Assembly (NCBI GenBank): GCA_021800745.1
Contig: JAJYYS010000039.1
Coordinates: 1 to 11,343 of the forward strand
Direction of reading: 5' to 3'
DNA length: 11,343 nucleotides
Source of the DNA: a bacterium
GTDB lineage: Bacteria > SZUA-79 > Acidulodesulfobacterales > Acidulodesulfobacteraceae
This document shows, in pieces, positions 1-7,538 of this stretch. Position 1 is the first letter of the stretch. Each line of letters starts with the position of its first letter. The translations under genes were made by a program, and so were the position numbers. Below the pieces are notes generated by a model that worked only from the letters and a program-made list of their open reading frames with translations, was not told the DNA's origin and ran no database searches.

Positions 1-2
1 AT

Positions 3-644
3 ATATTTTTTTTGATTATGTATGCAGGTTATTTAAAGAATTACTATACGAATTACGCATACGATTCTATATTTTTTATTATACTTATTAACACTGTTTA
101 TATTCTTAAATTACGCAGGGATAAAAAGATACTGATGGATAATATAAACGAAGAGTTTATCAGGGCTTCGAAAGCGAATAATAATTCTATTATCGATCCG
201 CTCACAGAGATTTACAACAGAAGGCATTTCGACGCCGTTTTAGATAAAATTTATTCGGAAAATAATGCGGGCGGCGCTTTTTCTATCATGATAATCGATA
301 TAGATCATTTTAAGAAATTTAACGATACTTACGGGCACGACGTCGGAGACGAAGTATTAAAGACCGTCGTAAGTACCGTAAGAAAAAATATAAGGCATAA
401 TCTCGATATGTTTTTCAGGTTCGGCGGGGAAGAGTTTATTATTATCACGTCCGACGATAAGAACGGTTCCCTTAAACTTGCCGAAAAATTAAATAAACTC
501 GAATATAAAGCGGTAGAAAGGGTTACTATTTCTATCGGAGTTGCCGTATATCAAAAAGGAATTTCTAAAACCGAGCTTATTAAAATTGCGGATAATAATT
601 TATATAGAGCAAAAGAAAACGGAAGAAATCAGGTAGTTTATTAA
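3..644 (+). CDS. GGDEF diguanylate cyclase, membrane-anchored (5' partial)
   Basis: Predicted to make c-di-GMP from two GTP at the inner membrane. The frame is open to the left edge; TTG at 12 and ATG at 18 have no ribosome binding site, and the codons before them are also hydrophobic, so I read this as the C-terminal part of a longer protein. Visible parts are a last membrane helix (about residues 17-33 counted from the TTG), a basic linker, the DPLTxIYNRR signature, the metal/GTP segment IDIDHFKKFNDTYGHDVGD, the active-site loop GGEEF (nt 423-437), and the terminal signature DNNLYRAKENGRN. The inhibitory I-site (RxxD upstream of GGEEF) reads HNLD, so product inhibition may be weak. It lies 23 nt before the next gene and directly upstream of the pilus operon. 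Catalytic residues appear intact. Confidence 0.9.
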   Translation: MFFLIMYAGYLKNYYTNYAYDSIFFIILINTVYILKLRRDKKILMDNINEEFIRASKANNNSIIDPLTEIYNRRHFDAVLDKIYSENNAGGAFSIMIIDIDHFKKFNDTYGHDVGDEVLKTVVSTVRKNIRHNLDMFFRFGGEEFIIITSDDKNGSLKLAEKLNKLEYKAVERVTISIGVAVYQKGISKTELIKIADNNLYRAKENGRNQVVY

Positions 645-667
645 AAAGTAAACAGGCGGGCTTTGAT

Positions 668-1021
668 ATGGAAAACGAAAATAATATATTGGAAATAAAA
701 CCGATAATGAAATTCTACTCCAAAATATACAAGGAAGAGGTATTTGGCATATGGAACGGCGGCTGGCTACACAACGGGATGCACATACTTTTTTTCTACG
801 AACAGGACTTAGCGAAAAAGTTTCTTGAAATAGCCAGCACGAACAATCTTAACGCCCAGCTAAAACGAGCCCATGTCAACACGCTTAACCTGCTCAACCT
901 TTATTATTTTAAACCGGCGGTAATAACGACCATCGAAAGGCGCAACAATCCAACGATCAAATACGACAAGTCAAGCAAGGAAATAGAACATATTTTAATT
1001 AATAAAGAGGATTTATCTTAA
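668..1021 (+). CDS. Hypothetical protein, 117 aa
   Basis: I do not recognise this protein. It is predicted soluble, without a signal peptide or membrane helix. It is rich in aromatic and charged residues, with a WNGGWLHNG segment near residue 30 and a Leu/Asn-rich middle (VNTLNLLNLYYF). The start ATG is preceded by a weak AGGCGG. The stop TAA sits just before the AAGGAG ribosome binding site of the pilO2-like gene, so the two are probably co-transcribed. Codon choice (cac aac, ctg ctc aac, cag) is richer in C-ending codons than the pilus genes that follow, and somewhat like the HD-GYP gene at 9049. A role in pilus control is possible from position only. Confidence 0.65.
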   Translation: MENENNILEIKPIMKFYSKIYKEEVFGIWNGGWLHNGMHILFFYEQDLAKKFLEIASTNNLNAQLKRAHVNTLNLLNLYYFKPAVITTIERRNNPTIKYDKSSKEIEHILINKEDLS

Positions 1022-1032
1022 AAGGAGTCTTG

Positions 1033-2115
1033 ATGAGAAGCGTTAAAATCGGCGGAAAATATTATTACGTAGGTCTTGAATGGGAGACTCTGTCTTCTAC
1101 GGAAAATATAAAAGATAAACTGAAAGAATACAGGAACGGCTATTACTGCTTCCGTAATCTTTCAGGTATGATTAACGTGTCGCATGCGGAAGAATTAGAC
1201 GGCAAATATAAGAAATTGCCTTCTTTGGCTTCCGCGGTAGCCGGCGCAAAAAAAGAACCATGGTGCGGTTATTTCAAGGCTGAAGAAGATTTATATTGGT
1301 ACATAGCGGTAAGAGACAATCAGGCTATTATAAGCGATGCGGATATCATAGGAACTGAAGAAGAAATAAAGAAAATATTCGAAGATAATTTATCTTTAGG
1401 CTGGGACGTAGTTATCGAAAACGGTACCGAAGAAGATATCGTAAATTTAATAGAGGAAAAATCTTTATCTTATGTTTTAAGGGTCGACAATAATTTATAT
1501 ACATATATAGCCGTTATAGCCGGTATGTCCATATCGTTATTTATTTTATACCATATTTTTTATAAGAAGCGTGAAATTAAGCCTGTATTCGTGCCTAAGG
1601 TTTTTACCGCCAAAAAAGTAGTAAAAGTTCCGGGTTATAAATTACTACCTAAGCCTCTCAGAGTTTTTAATGCATGTAAAAAAGCTTTTATTTCTATTCC
1701 CGCCAATTATTCGGGATGGAAAATTACGGATTTTAAATGTTCGGATAATAGGATTATTTATTCTTATACAAAGCAGAAATTTGCAAATGCTTTTATAGCT
1801 CCTGAGGGAAAACTGTCGATTTCCGGTACGACTATAACCGGCAGCCGCGTTTTGAATTTGCATAAACCGGCACGTTTTAGAAAATTGTTAAGCAGGCAGA
1901 AACTCTTAAAAGAAATTTACGGATATATGCAGGATTTTGGAATTAAAGGGCAACTGACGGTTATGGGTAATAAATTTAATTTAAATCTTAATTTAAATAA
2001 TTTAGATAAGTTGCCCGTATTTTTTAGTATTCCAAGTTTCAGGGTAACCGGTATGAATTTTGCGAATTTCCCTGATATAAAAATTAATGTTAAAGCCGAG
2101 GTCTGGTATGATTAA
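1033..2115 (+). CDS. pilO2: Type IVb pilus protein PilO2-like, inner membrane
   Basis: Predicted inner-membrane alignment subunit of a type IVb pilus. The N-terminal 150 residues show the PilO2 pattern I recall from this family: a small KIGGKYYYVGLEW start, PSLASAVAG, WCGYF, then WYIAVRDNQAIISDADIIG followed by EEEIKKIFED and a GWD motif. One membrane helix lies at about residues 156-176 (AVIAGMSISLFILYHIFY), then a basic stretch and a C-terminal domain of about 170 residues. Start: ATG at 1033 is chosen over TTG at 1030, because AAGGAG at 1022-1027 is 5 nt from the ATG and only 2 nt from the TTG. Its end overlaps the next start by 8 nt. In R64 a pilP gene sits between pilO and the ATPase gene; none is present here. 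The family call is good; the C-terminal part is unassigned. Confidence 0.78.
   Translation: MRSVKIGGKYYYVGLEWETLSSTENIKDKLKEYRNGYYCFRNLSGMINVSHAEELDGKYKKLPSLASAVAGAKKEPWCGYFKAEEDLYWYIAVRDNQAIISDADIIGTEEEIKKIFEDNLSLGWDVVIENGTEEDIVNLIEEKSLSYVLRVDNNLYTYIAVIAGMSISLFILYHIFYKKREIKPVFVPKVFTAKKVVKVPGYKLLPKPLRVFNACKKAFISIPANYSGWKITDFKCSDNRIIYSYTKQKFANAFIAPEGKLSISGTTITGSRVLNLHKPARFRKLLSRQKLLKEIYGYMQDFGIKGQLTVMGNKFNLNLNLNNLDKLPVFFSIPSFRVTGMNFANFPDIKINVKAEVWYD
2098..2101 (+). promoter_or_regulatory. Ribosome binding site deciding the ATPase start
   Basis: GAGG lies 6 nt before the ATG at 2108, inside the last codons of the pilO2-like gene. The earlier in-frame ATG at 2087 has no comparable purine run before it. 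The ATPase is therefore best read from 2108, with an 8-nt overlap typical of translational coupling. Confidence 0.6.
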
Positions 2116-3757
2116 TATTCCTGCCGAGTTGAAATCCTGTATAAGGGTACAAGAGGATAAAATTTATGTTTTAAGCAATTACAGAGCGCATCCTTTATTT
2201 TTGTCTTTTAAAAAGAAATATGAGGAGAACGGGAAAGTTACGGTTATTCCCGTTATGGCGGAAGAACTGTATAATATTGCCGACGATAATGTGCTTAAAG
2301 ATCCCGACGTCAAGGCACGGGCGGTAGAATTATATTCGAAAATGTTAAAAAGCGCAGCATTGCGGCGTGCAAGCGATATTCATATAGTACTCTACAAACA
2401 AAGTTACGCTAATATTTATTTTCGTATAGACGGTAAATTAACAAGAGCGATGCAGATAACGGAAGACGAATGCGGCGCAATAATGCGTTCTATTTATCAG
2501 ACTATAGCTATGAGCGATGTCTCTTACAAAGAGCGGGAGTATCAGGCCGGACAGATTCATAATTTCGATACCTGTGACTTACCGGAAAATATCCATTCTA
2601 TCAGAATTCAGCGCGGTCCGGTTATGAACGGGCTTTATATGACCTTAAGACTTCTATATAAAGACGAAGGCAAAACGAAAGTTTTGAAAAAAATCGGAGA
2701 AATTCTCGTAGAAAAAAAATTTATAACCGAAGAGACTTTATTGCTTGCGTTAAATATACAAAAAGATTTAAGAAATAAGGGCCAGTATGTTAAATTGGGC
2801 GATATTTTGATAAAAAACGGATTTATTACTAAAGATATTTTAAAAGAAGTTCTTCATTCTCAGAAAGGTTCGTTAGAGTTTGGAATTGAAACGTTTAAGA
2901 ATTACGGTTATACGGAAGAACAGTCTTTAGTAATAGTGAAAGCGGCAAGGCAGCCACAGGGTATGGTTATTTTTTCAGGACCTACCGGGTCGGGTAAGTC
3001 TACCGCATTAAAGTACGCTTTGGAATTTCAGTATATAATGTATCCCGATAAATCCATATATACTATCGAAGATCCGCCTGAATATCCAATTAACGGCTCG
3101 AAACAGTTATACGTCTTAAATGCCAATACGGACGACATGAGGGAATCTAAATTTGCGGAGGGTTTAAGGGTAGCGATGAGAAGCGACCCCGATATTTTGA
3201 TGGTAGGCGAAATAAGGGACGCCGCTACGGCTAATGTGGCGATAGATGCGGTAATAACCGGACATCAGATGTGGACGACGATTCATGCTATAGATGTTTT
3301 CGCTATTATATCAAGGCTTTTAAGATTCGGCATAAACAAAGATGATTTGCTGGATGAAAAACTTCTTAACGTTTTAGTCGGTCAGAGGTTACTGCCCAGG
3401 CTTTGCGATCACTGTAAAATAGATTTTGCATTAGGTAATCTTGATAACGATTTGTTTAAATTTTTATCTACTGTAGATAACGGCAAAATAAGATTAGCCA
3501 ATCCAGCCGGTTGCGAAAAATGTAATTATACGGGAATTTCCGGCAGGGTCGTCGCCGCCGAAGTTTTAGAAGTTACGGGTGAATTAATAGAAGATATTAA
3601 AAATTTAGGTTTACAGGCTGTAAGAAGGGAGTTTAATTCTACGGGAATGACTATAATGAAACATGCGTTATTGAGAATTTTAAACGGCGAAGTAGATATA
3701 AGGGACGTTATCGCTACCTGCGGAGATATAACTAAAGAGGCAAATATATATGTTTGA
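2108..3757 (+). CDS. Type IVb pilus assembly ATPase (PilB/GspE family) with internal MshEN-like insert
   Basis: Hexameric cytoplasmic ATPase expected to power pilin polymerisation, equivalent to R64 PilQ or BfpD. Residues from the ATG at 2108: an N2-like domain with RASDIHI (about 87-93); then two 24-residue repeats, KIGEILVEKKFIT (195-218) and KLGDILIKNGFIT (229-252), matching the MshEN/GSPII_E_N pattern [RK]-x-G-x2-L-x10-L-x3-L-x2-Q; Walker A GPTGSGKST (291-299); Asp box IEDPPEYP; Walker B DPDILMVGE (360-368); His box TTIHAID; and a zinc tetracysteine CDHC (433-436) with CEKC (469-472). All catalytic motifs look intact. The repeats normally lie N-terminal to N2; here they separate N2 from the Walker core, suggesting direct c-di-GMP sensing. 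It ends with TGA and overlaps the next gene by 8 nt. At 549 aa it is near the usual PilB length. Confidence 0.93.
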   Translation: MINIPAELKSCIRVQEDKIYVLSNYRAHPLFLSFKKKYEENGKVTVIPVMAEELYNIADDNVLKDPDVKARAVELYSKMLKSAALRRASDIHIVLYKQSYANIYFRIDGKLTRAMQITEDECGAIMRSIYQTIAMSDVSYKEREYQAGQIHNFDTCDLPENIHSIRIQRGPVMNGLYMTLRLLYKDEGKTKVLKKIGEILVEKKFITEETLLLALNIQKDLRNKGQYVKLGDILIKNGFITKDILKEVLHSQKGSLEFGIETFKNYGYTEEQSLVIVKAARQPQGMVIFSGPTGSGKSTALKYALEFQYIMYPDKSIYTIEDPPEYPINGSKQLYVLNANTDDMRESKFAEGLRVAMRSDPDILMVGEIRDAATANVAIDAVITGHQMWTTIHAIDVFAIISRLLRFGINKDDLLDEKLLNVLVGQRLLPRLCDHCKIDFALGNLDNDLFKFLSTVDNGKIRLANPAGCEKCNYTGISGRVVAAEVLEVTGELIEDIKNLGLQAVRREFNSTGMTIMKHALLRILNGEVDIRDVIATCGDITKEANIYV

Positions 3758-4808
3758 AAAAGAATTATATTTATTGAGTCGAAAGAAAATAAAACACGGC
3801 ATCTATGAAAAGTTAAAAGTTCAGATAACTTATGGCGTAAATTTAAAAGAGTCTATTGCTGAACTTTTAAAAAGAGTTAAAAAAAGCGGCAGAAGTATAG
3901 AATTTATGATTTTAACGGATATAAAACATAATATTGCTTTAGGTAAAACATTTTCGGACGCTATGAAAAAATGGATACCGCAGTTTGATTATACGATTTT
4001 AGTTTCAAGCGAAAAGAGCGGTAAAATCGCCGAAGCGTTAGATCTAATTATTTCATTAGATAATATGAAATCCGAACTTATGAGCGATTTTTTAGGCGGA
4101 ATGATAAATCCTTTTATACTTTTTTTAGCTGTTTACGGATTTTTATATTATCTGGGAAAATATGCCTTAAAACCCATACTTTCTATGATACCGGCGGGTC
4201 ATAAGGTTACTGGAGCGGCCGGTATTTTAATTTTGATGTCGAAGTTTATAAATTCTCCGTGGATGTATTTAATTCCCGTATTATTTATAATTTTATTAAT
4301 TTCAATTTTTTTATCTTTTCCAAAATTTACGGGGAGTATTAGAAAAAAAATGGATAGATATTTTCCGTATTCAGTTTACAGGAAGTTTACGGGAAGTATA
4401 TGGCTTATCGGATTTTCGTCCTTAATGTCGGCGGGAATTAATGAAACAAATGCTTTAAAGGAGATGGCAAAATATTCAAATGCATATTTGAAAGAAAGAA
4501 TTACTACTTTTTATAAAGGTCTTCAAAATGGCATGAATTTGGGAGAAGCTATGAATATCTCAAAATATGGGTTTCCGGATTCTGAAACAGTCGAAGATAT
4601 TGGAGTTTTTTCTAATTTTCCAAATTTTGACGAGAGATTAAGGTTAATAGCGGAACATAACATTAAAAGCATGAAGAAATATATAAAAGTTTTATCGAAT
4701 TCGTTATCTTTGATAGCGAATTTATTTTTGTATGCTATCGTTATTTTTATTGCGGTAAGCGTATTTTCTTTAATGAATAATATAACTAATTCACTACATT
4801 TAATGTAA
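3750..4808 (+). CDS. Type IVb pilus platform protein (GspF/PilC/PilR family)
   Basis: Polytopic inner-membrane protein on which the assembly ATPase acts, equivalent to R64 PilR or BfpE. It has two T2SSF-like four-helix domains, at about residues 15-110 and 210-310. The second-domain-type phrase LSKxLxxGxxLGEAM shows here as FYKGLQNGMNLGEAMN (255-270), and the first-domain counterpart is KHNIALGKTFSDAM (59-72) followed by SSEKSGKIAEAL. Membrane segments lie at about 117-140, 171-190 and 322-344. A length of 352 aa fits the family. AGAGG at 3736-3740 precedes the ATG by 9 nt, and the start overlaps the ATPase stop by 8 nt. There is nothing broken in it. Confidence 0.88.
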   Translation: MFEKELYLLSRKKIKHGIYEKLKVQITYGVNLKESIAELLKRVKKSGRSIEFMILTDIKHNIALGKTFSDAMKKWIPQFDYTILVSSEKSGKIAEALDLIISLDNMKSELMSDFLGGMINPFILFLAVYGFLYYLGKYALKPILSMIPAGHKVTGAAGILILMSKFINSPWMYLIPVLFIILLISIFLSFPKFTGSIRKKMDRYFPYSVYRKFTGSIWLIGFSSLMSAGINETNALKEMAKYSNAYLKERITTFYKGLQNGMNLGEAMNISKYGFPDSETVEDIGVFSNFPNFDERLRLIAEHNIKSMKKYIKVLSNSLSLIANLFLYAIVIFIAVSVFSLMNNITNSLHLM

Positions 4809-4812
4809 TTTT

Positions 4813-4818
4813 AGGAGG
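4813..4818 (+). promoter_or_regulatory. Strong ribosome binding site of the major pilin gene
   Basis: A full AGGAGG with a 5-nt T-rich spacer precedes the ATG at 4824. It is among the strongest initiation sites in the operon, as expected for the most abundant product, the pilin. Confidence 0.7.
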
Positions 4819-4823
4819 TTTTT

Positions 4824-5321
4824 ATGGGTGGGATACCTAGAATGTTGGCCATTATGGCTTCTATTATTTTAACCGTTATAGGTCTTGCATTTCTCGCAGT
4901 TTATATAACCGGTGCTTTTAGCGGAACTAAAGCTTCTGAAGCTTCAACTCAATTATCTACTATAATCGCTAATGTGCAGGGGTTATACGCCAATCAACCT
5001 ACTTTTACGGGATTAGCTGAAACCGTAGCGGTTCAGGGCGGAGTATTTCCAAACAACATGATAGATACTTCGAATAACACGGCTTTTGATCCGTGGAATG
5101 GAGCAGTCACGGTTGAGGCAGGCAGTACTCCTACCGAGTTTACCGTAGAATTTGACGCTGTGCCGCCGCACGCTTGTCAGAAACTCGCTATGAGTTATAA
5201 TTCATCTAATTTAGTAAGTCTTACGATTAACGGTAATAGTATGAGTTTGCCGGTAGTATTAAATACCGCTTTAACAACGGATTGTACGGTTAACAGCACG
5301 TTAATATGGACGATGAATTAA
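4824..5321 (+). CDS. pilS: Type IVb major pilin, PilS family
   Basis: Predicted structural subunit of the pilus fibre. It has a hydrophobic N-terminal helix (residues 7-31) and an ASTQLSTIIANVQGLYANQP segment typical of the PilS family alpha-1 region. Next come the FDPWNGAVTV strand (88-97), the VPPHACQKL motif with Cys118, and a second cysteine (Cys154) near the C-terminus, giving the usual type IVb disulfide. The length of 165 aa is normal. Oddities: the leader would be only MGG, with no basic residues, and the residue expected at +5 is not Glu (the N-terminus is MGGIPRMLAIM). No prepilin peptidase gene is visible in the window. Its position directly after the platform gene matches R64 pilR-pilS. 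The family call is firm from the C-terminal domain; processing is uncertain. Confidence 0.87.
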   Translation: MGGIPRMLAIMASIILTVIGLAFLAVYITGAFSGTKASEASTQLSTIIANVQGLYANQPTFTGLAETVAVQGGVFPNNMIDTSNNTAFDPWNGAVTVEAGSTPTEFTVEFDAVPPHACQKLAMSYNSSNLVSLTINGNSMSLPVVLNTALTTDCTVNSTLIWTMN

Positions 5322-5322
5322 T

Positions 5323-6225
5323 ATGGAAGATTTTTCGACTATGTGGTTGTATCCGGATAAGGCTCTGATTAGACCGAAGGGCAGTAAAAGTCTCGTTCCC
5401 GTTAATGTGCCTTTCGGGCTTTATAGCGAGATAGAGACTACCGGCAAAAATAAGATAGCTTTTAAATATAAATTTTTAGGAGAACCGTGCCGCGTCGAAA
5501 CGGTAAATTCCGTTAACGGTAAATCGTTCGTAATAAGAAAATTAATGCATAATTTAAAAAGTTTAAACGAGCTTGGCATGTCTCCTAAAGTAATAGATAA
5601 ACTTTTAGAACCTAAACTATCCGGGCTTGTTATTTTTGCGGGACTTCAGGGCGTCGGAAAAACTACATTCGGTTCCGCTTTATTACTTGAAAGGATTAAG
5701 CGTTTCGGGGGTTCGGCTCAGGTGTTGGAAGATCCTCCTGAACTCGATTTAGATAATGTTTACGAGAACGGTATTATTCAGCAGATAGACGTACATGAGA
5801 GAAATTATACAGACTTAAGGTCTAACGAGGAATTAGGTTATTTTGCTTCGAGAGCATTAAGGGCGGATACCGATATAGTCTATCTAGGAGAGGTTTTAAG
5901 GTCGTCTGAAGCGAAAGAAGTAATAACCCACTCTGGAAACGGCGCTCTTATAATTACTACTATACACGGCGGGAATTTATCCTTGGCGATAGAAAGGCTT
6001 ATTAATCTTGCCGGAACCGGTTCCGAATTTATGCTTTCTACGACGCTTACGGCAGTTATATATTTAACCCTAAAACCGCCGCTGTCGTCCGGCAGAAGAG
6101 TAGTAGAAATATTGCCTTTATTTTGCAATATGCCTGCGATAAGAGCGGCGATAAGAGAGAAAAATTTTAATAGTTTAGAATCTTTTGCACAGCAGCAAAT
6201 AAGTCAAATTCTAATGGAGAAGTAG
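5323..6225 (+). CDS. Second secretion ATPase, compact PilT/VirB11-like
   Basis: Predicted cytoplasmic ATPase, perhaps a retraction motor (compare BfpF or PilT). It is only 300 aa against about 345 or more for PilT. A short N-terminal domain (about 1-100) precedes Walker A GLQGVGKTT (107-115), Asp box LEDPPEL (about 135-141), Walker B ADTDIVYLGEV (181-191) and His box TTIHGGN (212-218). No tetracysteine is present. The conventional GPTGSGKST is replaced by GLQGVGKTT, which still keeps GKT. The start follows the pilin stop after 1 nt without a visible ribosome binding site, so translation is probably coupled to the pilin. R64 has a transglycosylase and a peptidase gene here instead. Retraction is inference; an accessory assembly role is equally open. 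Confidence 0.85.
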   Translation: MEDFSTMWLYPDKALIRPKGSKSLVPVNVPFGLYSEIETTGKNKIAFKYKFLGEPCRVETVNSVNGKSFVIRKLMHNLKSLNELGMSPKVIDKLLEPKLSGLVIFAGLQGVGKTTFGSALLLERIKRFGGSAQVLEDPPELDLDNVYENGIIQQIDVHERNYTDLRSNEELGYFASRALRADTDIVYLGEVLRSSEAKEVITHSGNGALIITTIHGGNLSLAIERLINLAGTGSEFMLSTTLTAVIYLTLKPPLSSGRRVVEILPLFCNMPAIRAAIREKNFNSLESFAQQQISQILMEK

Positions 6226-6226
6226 A

Positions 6227-7534
6227 ATGACAGGAATAAGCAGTTTGATAGGAGCGATAATCGCTATAATAATCGTAACGGCGGTCGGCATAGGCATTAT
6301 AAATTATCACGACAGGATGCTTAAAAATCAGTCTACTATAGCCGTCGCGGAGCAGACCGCTAGGCAATACGATGAATTTGGACAGGCGTTAAACGCTTAC
6401 GTCCACTCTAATTTCAATAACAATATAATAGGGCAGGTCTCCTGCGGTACTTTGCGGCAGGATAATTATCTATCTTCTTCGTTTTCCTGCGCAGACCCTT
6501 TCGGCGAAACCTTAGAAGGCGACGTATCCGAACCATGGGGATTCCCGCAGACATGGATAGTTTATCCATCAACAGCGCCTAATCAAGATATACTTGTTAA
6601 ATATGGTTTAGGCACTGCTGCAGAATGGCAAGCTTTTACATATTTAGTAGCGCAGGACGTCCAGGGCATGGATAATACCATGAGTGCATTTTCTGTTGAT
6701 AACGGCGCATTTACGCAACCGCAGTCTTCCGTTTCGGACGAACTGTCCGATTACTTTCCTGCTTCCGGAACGGAATTTTCCCAGACTGCGCCGGCGCCGG
6801 CGTATAATGCGGGCTATTCGTTTTTTATAGCTCCGGCGCTGCAAAAAACACCAGATTATTGGGTATTTAATGTCGTAATAACCGAAAATTACAATAACGG
6901 TAACCCTTCCAGTTCTCCAGCCCAAATTACCTATACAAACCTCGGCGATTCAGCAGTTTGCCCGCAAGACGGATTAGTTCCAACAAATCCTGGTAATTGG
7001 GAATTTACGCCCTGGATTCCAGGAACGATAATGCTTAATAACGGTGGCGGCGGGGCGCCTGGTCAATACAACTATTCGGATATAAACTTTTTTCTCTGCA
7101 TCCCATCGCCTAAAAGCATAATTAATACAAACAGCGCTATTTTTTCCGACATTGGGCCAGTTACTTCTTTAAATTACGCTTCCGATCAGGTCGAGATAGA
7201 TAACGGCCAGACCTATAACGGCGCGGCTAATTCCATATCCGGCATCGCTCCCCAAGTCGGCCGAGTTTACAATATTAGTGTAGGTATGGCGCGATATACA
7301 TTTATTGCATATATAAGCTTATATTCTAGCGGATATTATAATAATGGAAAATATCAGGTGGTATGGGGGCAATATATTAACGGCGGCGGAGTTTTATGGG
7401 AAGGCGCCCCGCCGCCATCTACATGTGTGATGAGTGATCCTATGAATCCTGCGCCGGAAGTTTCTCCTGAACCTCCCGCGCCTTGCTGGAATGCCATTAA
7501 CGATTTAGGATTAACGAATATTAATTTGGGGTAA
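6227..7534 (+). CDS. PilV-like minor pilin / pilus tip protein 1
   Basis: Likely minor pilin with a large C-terminal domain, possibly an adhesin or recipient-recognition tip. The N-terminal helix is residues 4-26 after MTG. The following segment, AEQTARQYDEFGQALNAYV, then DNYLSSSFSCADPFGETLE and a later QDILVKYGL, follows the layout of R64 PilV (shufflon protein N-terminal family). The remaining 300 residues are Ser/Asn/Gly/Tyr-rich with several cysteines and end in a Pro-rich tail (PAPEVSPEPPAPC). GGAGA at 6216-6220 precedes the ATG, and the previous TAG is 1 nt away. As in the pilin, there is no Glu5. It contains a perfect 16-bp inverted repeat (7045-7060 and 7402-7417). The target of the C-terminal domain cannot be inferred. 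Confidence 0.72.
   Translation: MTGISSLIGAIIAIIIVTAVGIGIINYHDRMLKNQSTIAVAEQTARQYDEFGQALNAYVHSNFNNNIIGQVSCGTLRQDNYLSSSFSCADPFGETLEGDVSEPWGFPQTWIVYPSTAPNQDILVKYGLGTAAEWQAFTYLVAQDVQGMDNTMSAFSVDNGAFTQPQSSVSDELSDYFPASGTEFSQTAPAPAYNAGYSFFIAPALQKTPDYWVFNVVITENYNNGNPSSSPAQITYTNLGDSAVCPQDGLVPTNPGNWEFTPWIPGTIMLNNGGGGAPGQYNYSDINFFLCIPSPKSIINTNSAIFSDIGPVTSLNYASDQVEIDNGQTYNGAANSISGIAPQVGRVYNISVGMARYTFIAYISLYSSGYYNNGKYQVVWGQYINGGGVLWEGAPPPSTCVMSDPMNPAPEVSPEPPAPCWNAINDLGLTNINLG
7045..7060 (+). repeat. Left arm of a 16-bp inverted repeat in pilV-like gene 1
   Basis: TGGCGGCGGGGCGCCT here is the exact reverse complement of 7402-7417. The arms enclose 341 bp of the C-terminal coding region. It reads in frame as a Gly/Ala/Pro stretch, so low-complexity coding is a competing explanation for the match. 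Confidence 0.7.
7402..7417 (-). repeat. Right arm of a 16-bp inverted repeat in pilV-like gene 1
   Basis: AGGCGCCCCGCCGCCA is the exact reverse complement of 7045-7060. It can also pair locally: GGCGGCGG at 7382-7389 matches CCGCCGCC at 7409-7416 in an 8-bp GC stem with a 19-nt loop. Such GC blocks are rare in this AT-rich window. Confidence 0.7.
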
Positions 7535-7538
7535 AATT

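Noticed and set aside
1645..1863. Minus-strand open frame, along with those at 5880-6128, 6167-6367, 6644-6925, 8865-9089 and 9114-9410
   Set aside because: They lie inside well-supported genes, give basic low-information peptides and lack initiation signals.
2087..2110. Start of the ATPase at ATG 2087
   Set aside because: It has no ribosome binding site, while the ATG at 2108 has GAGG at good spacing and makes a short overlap.
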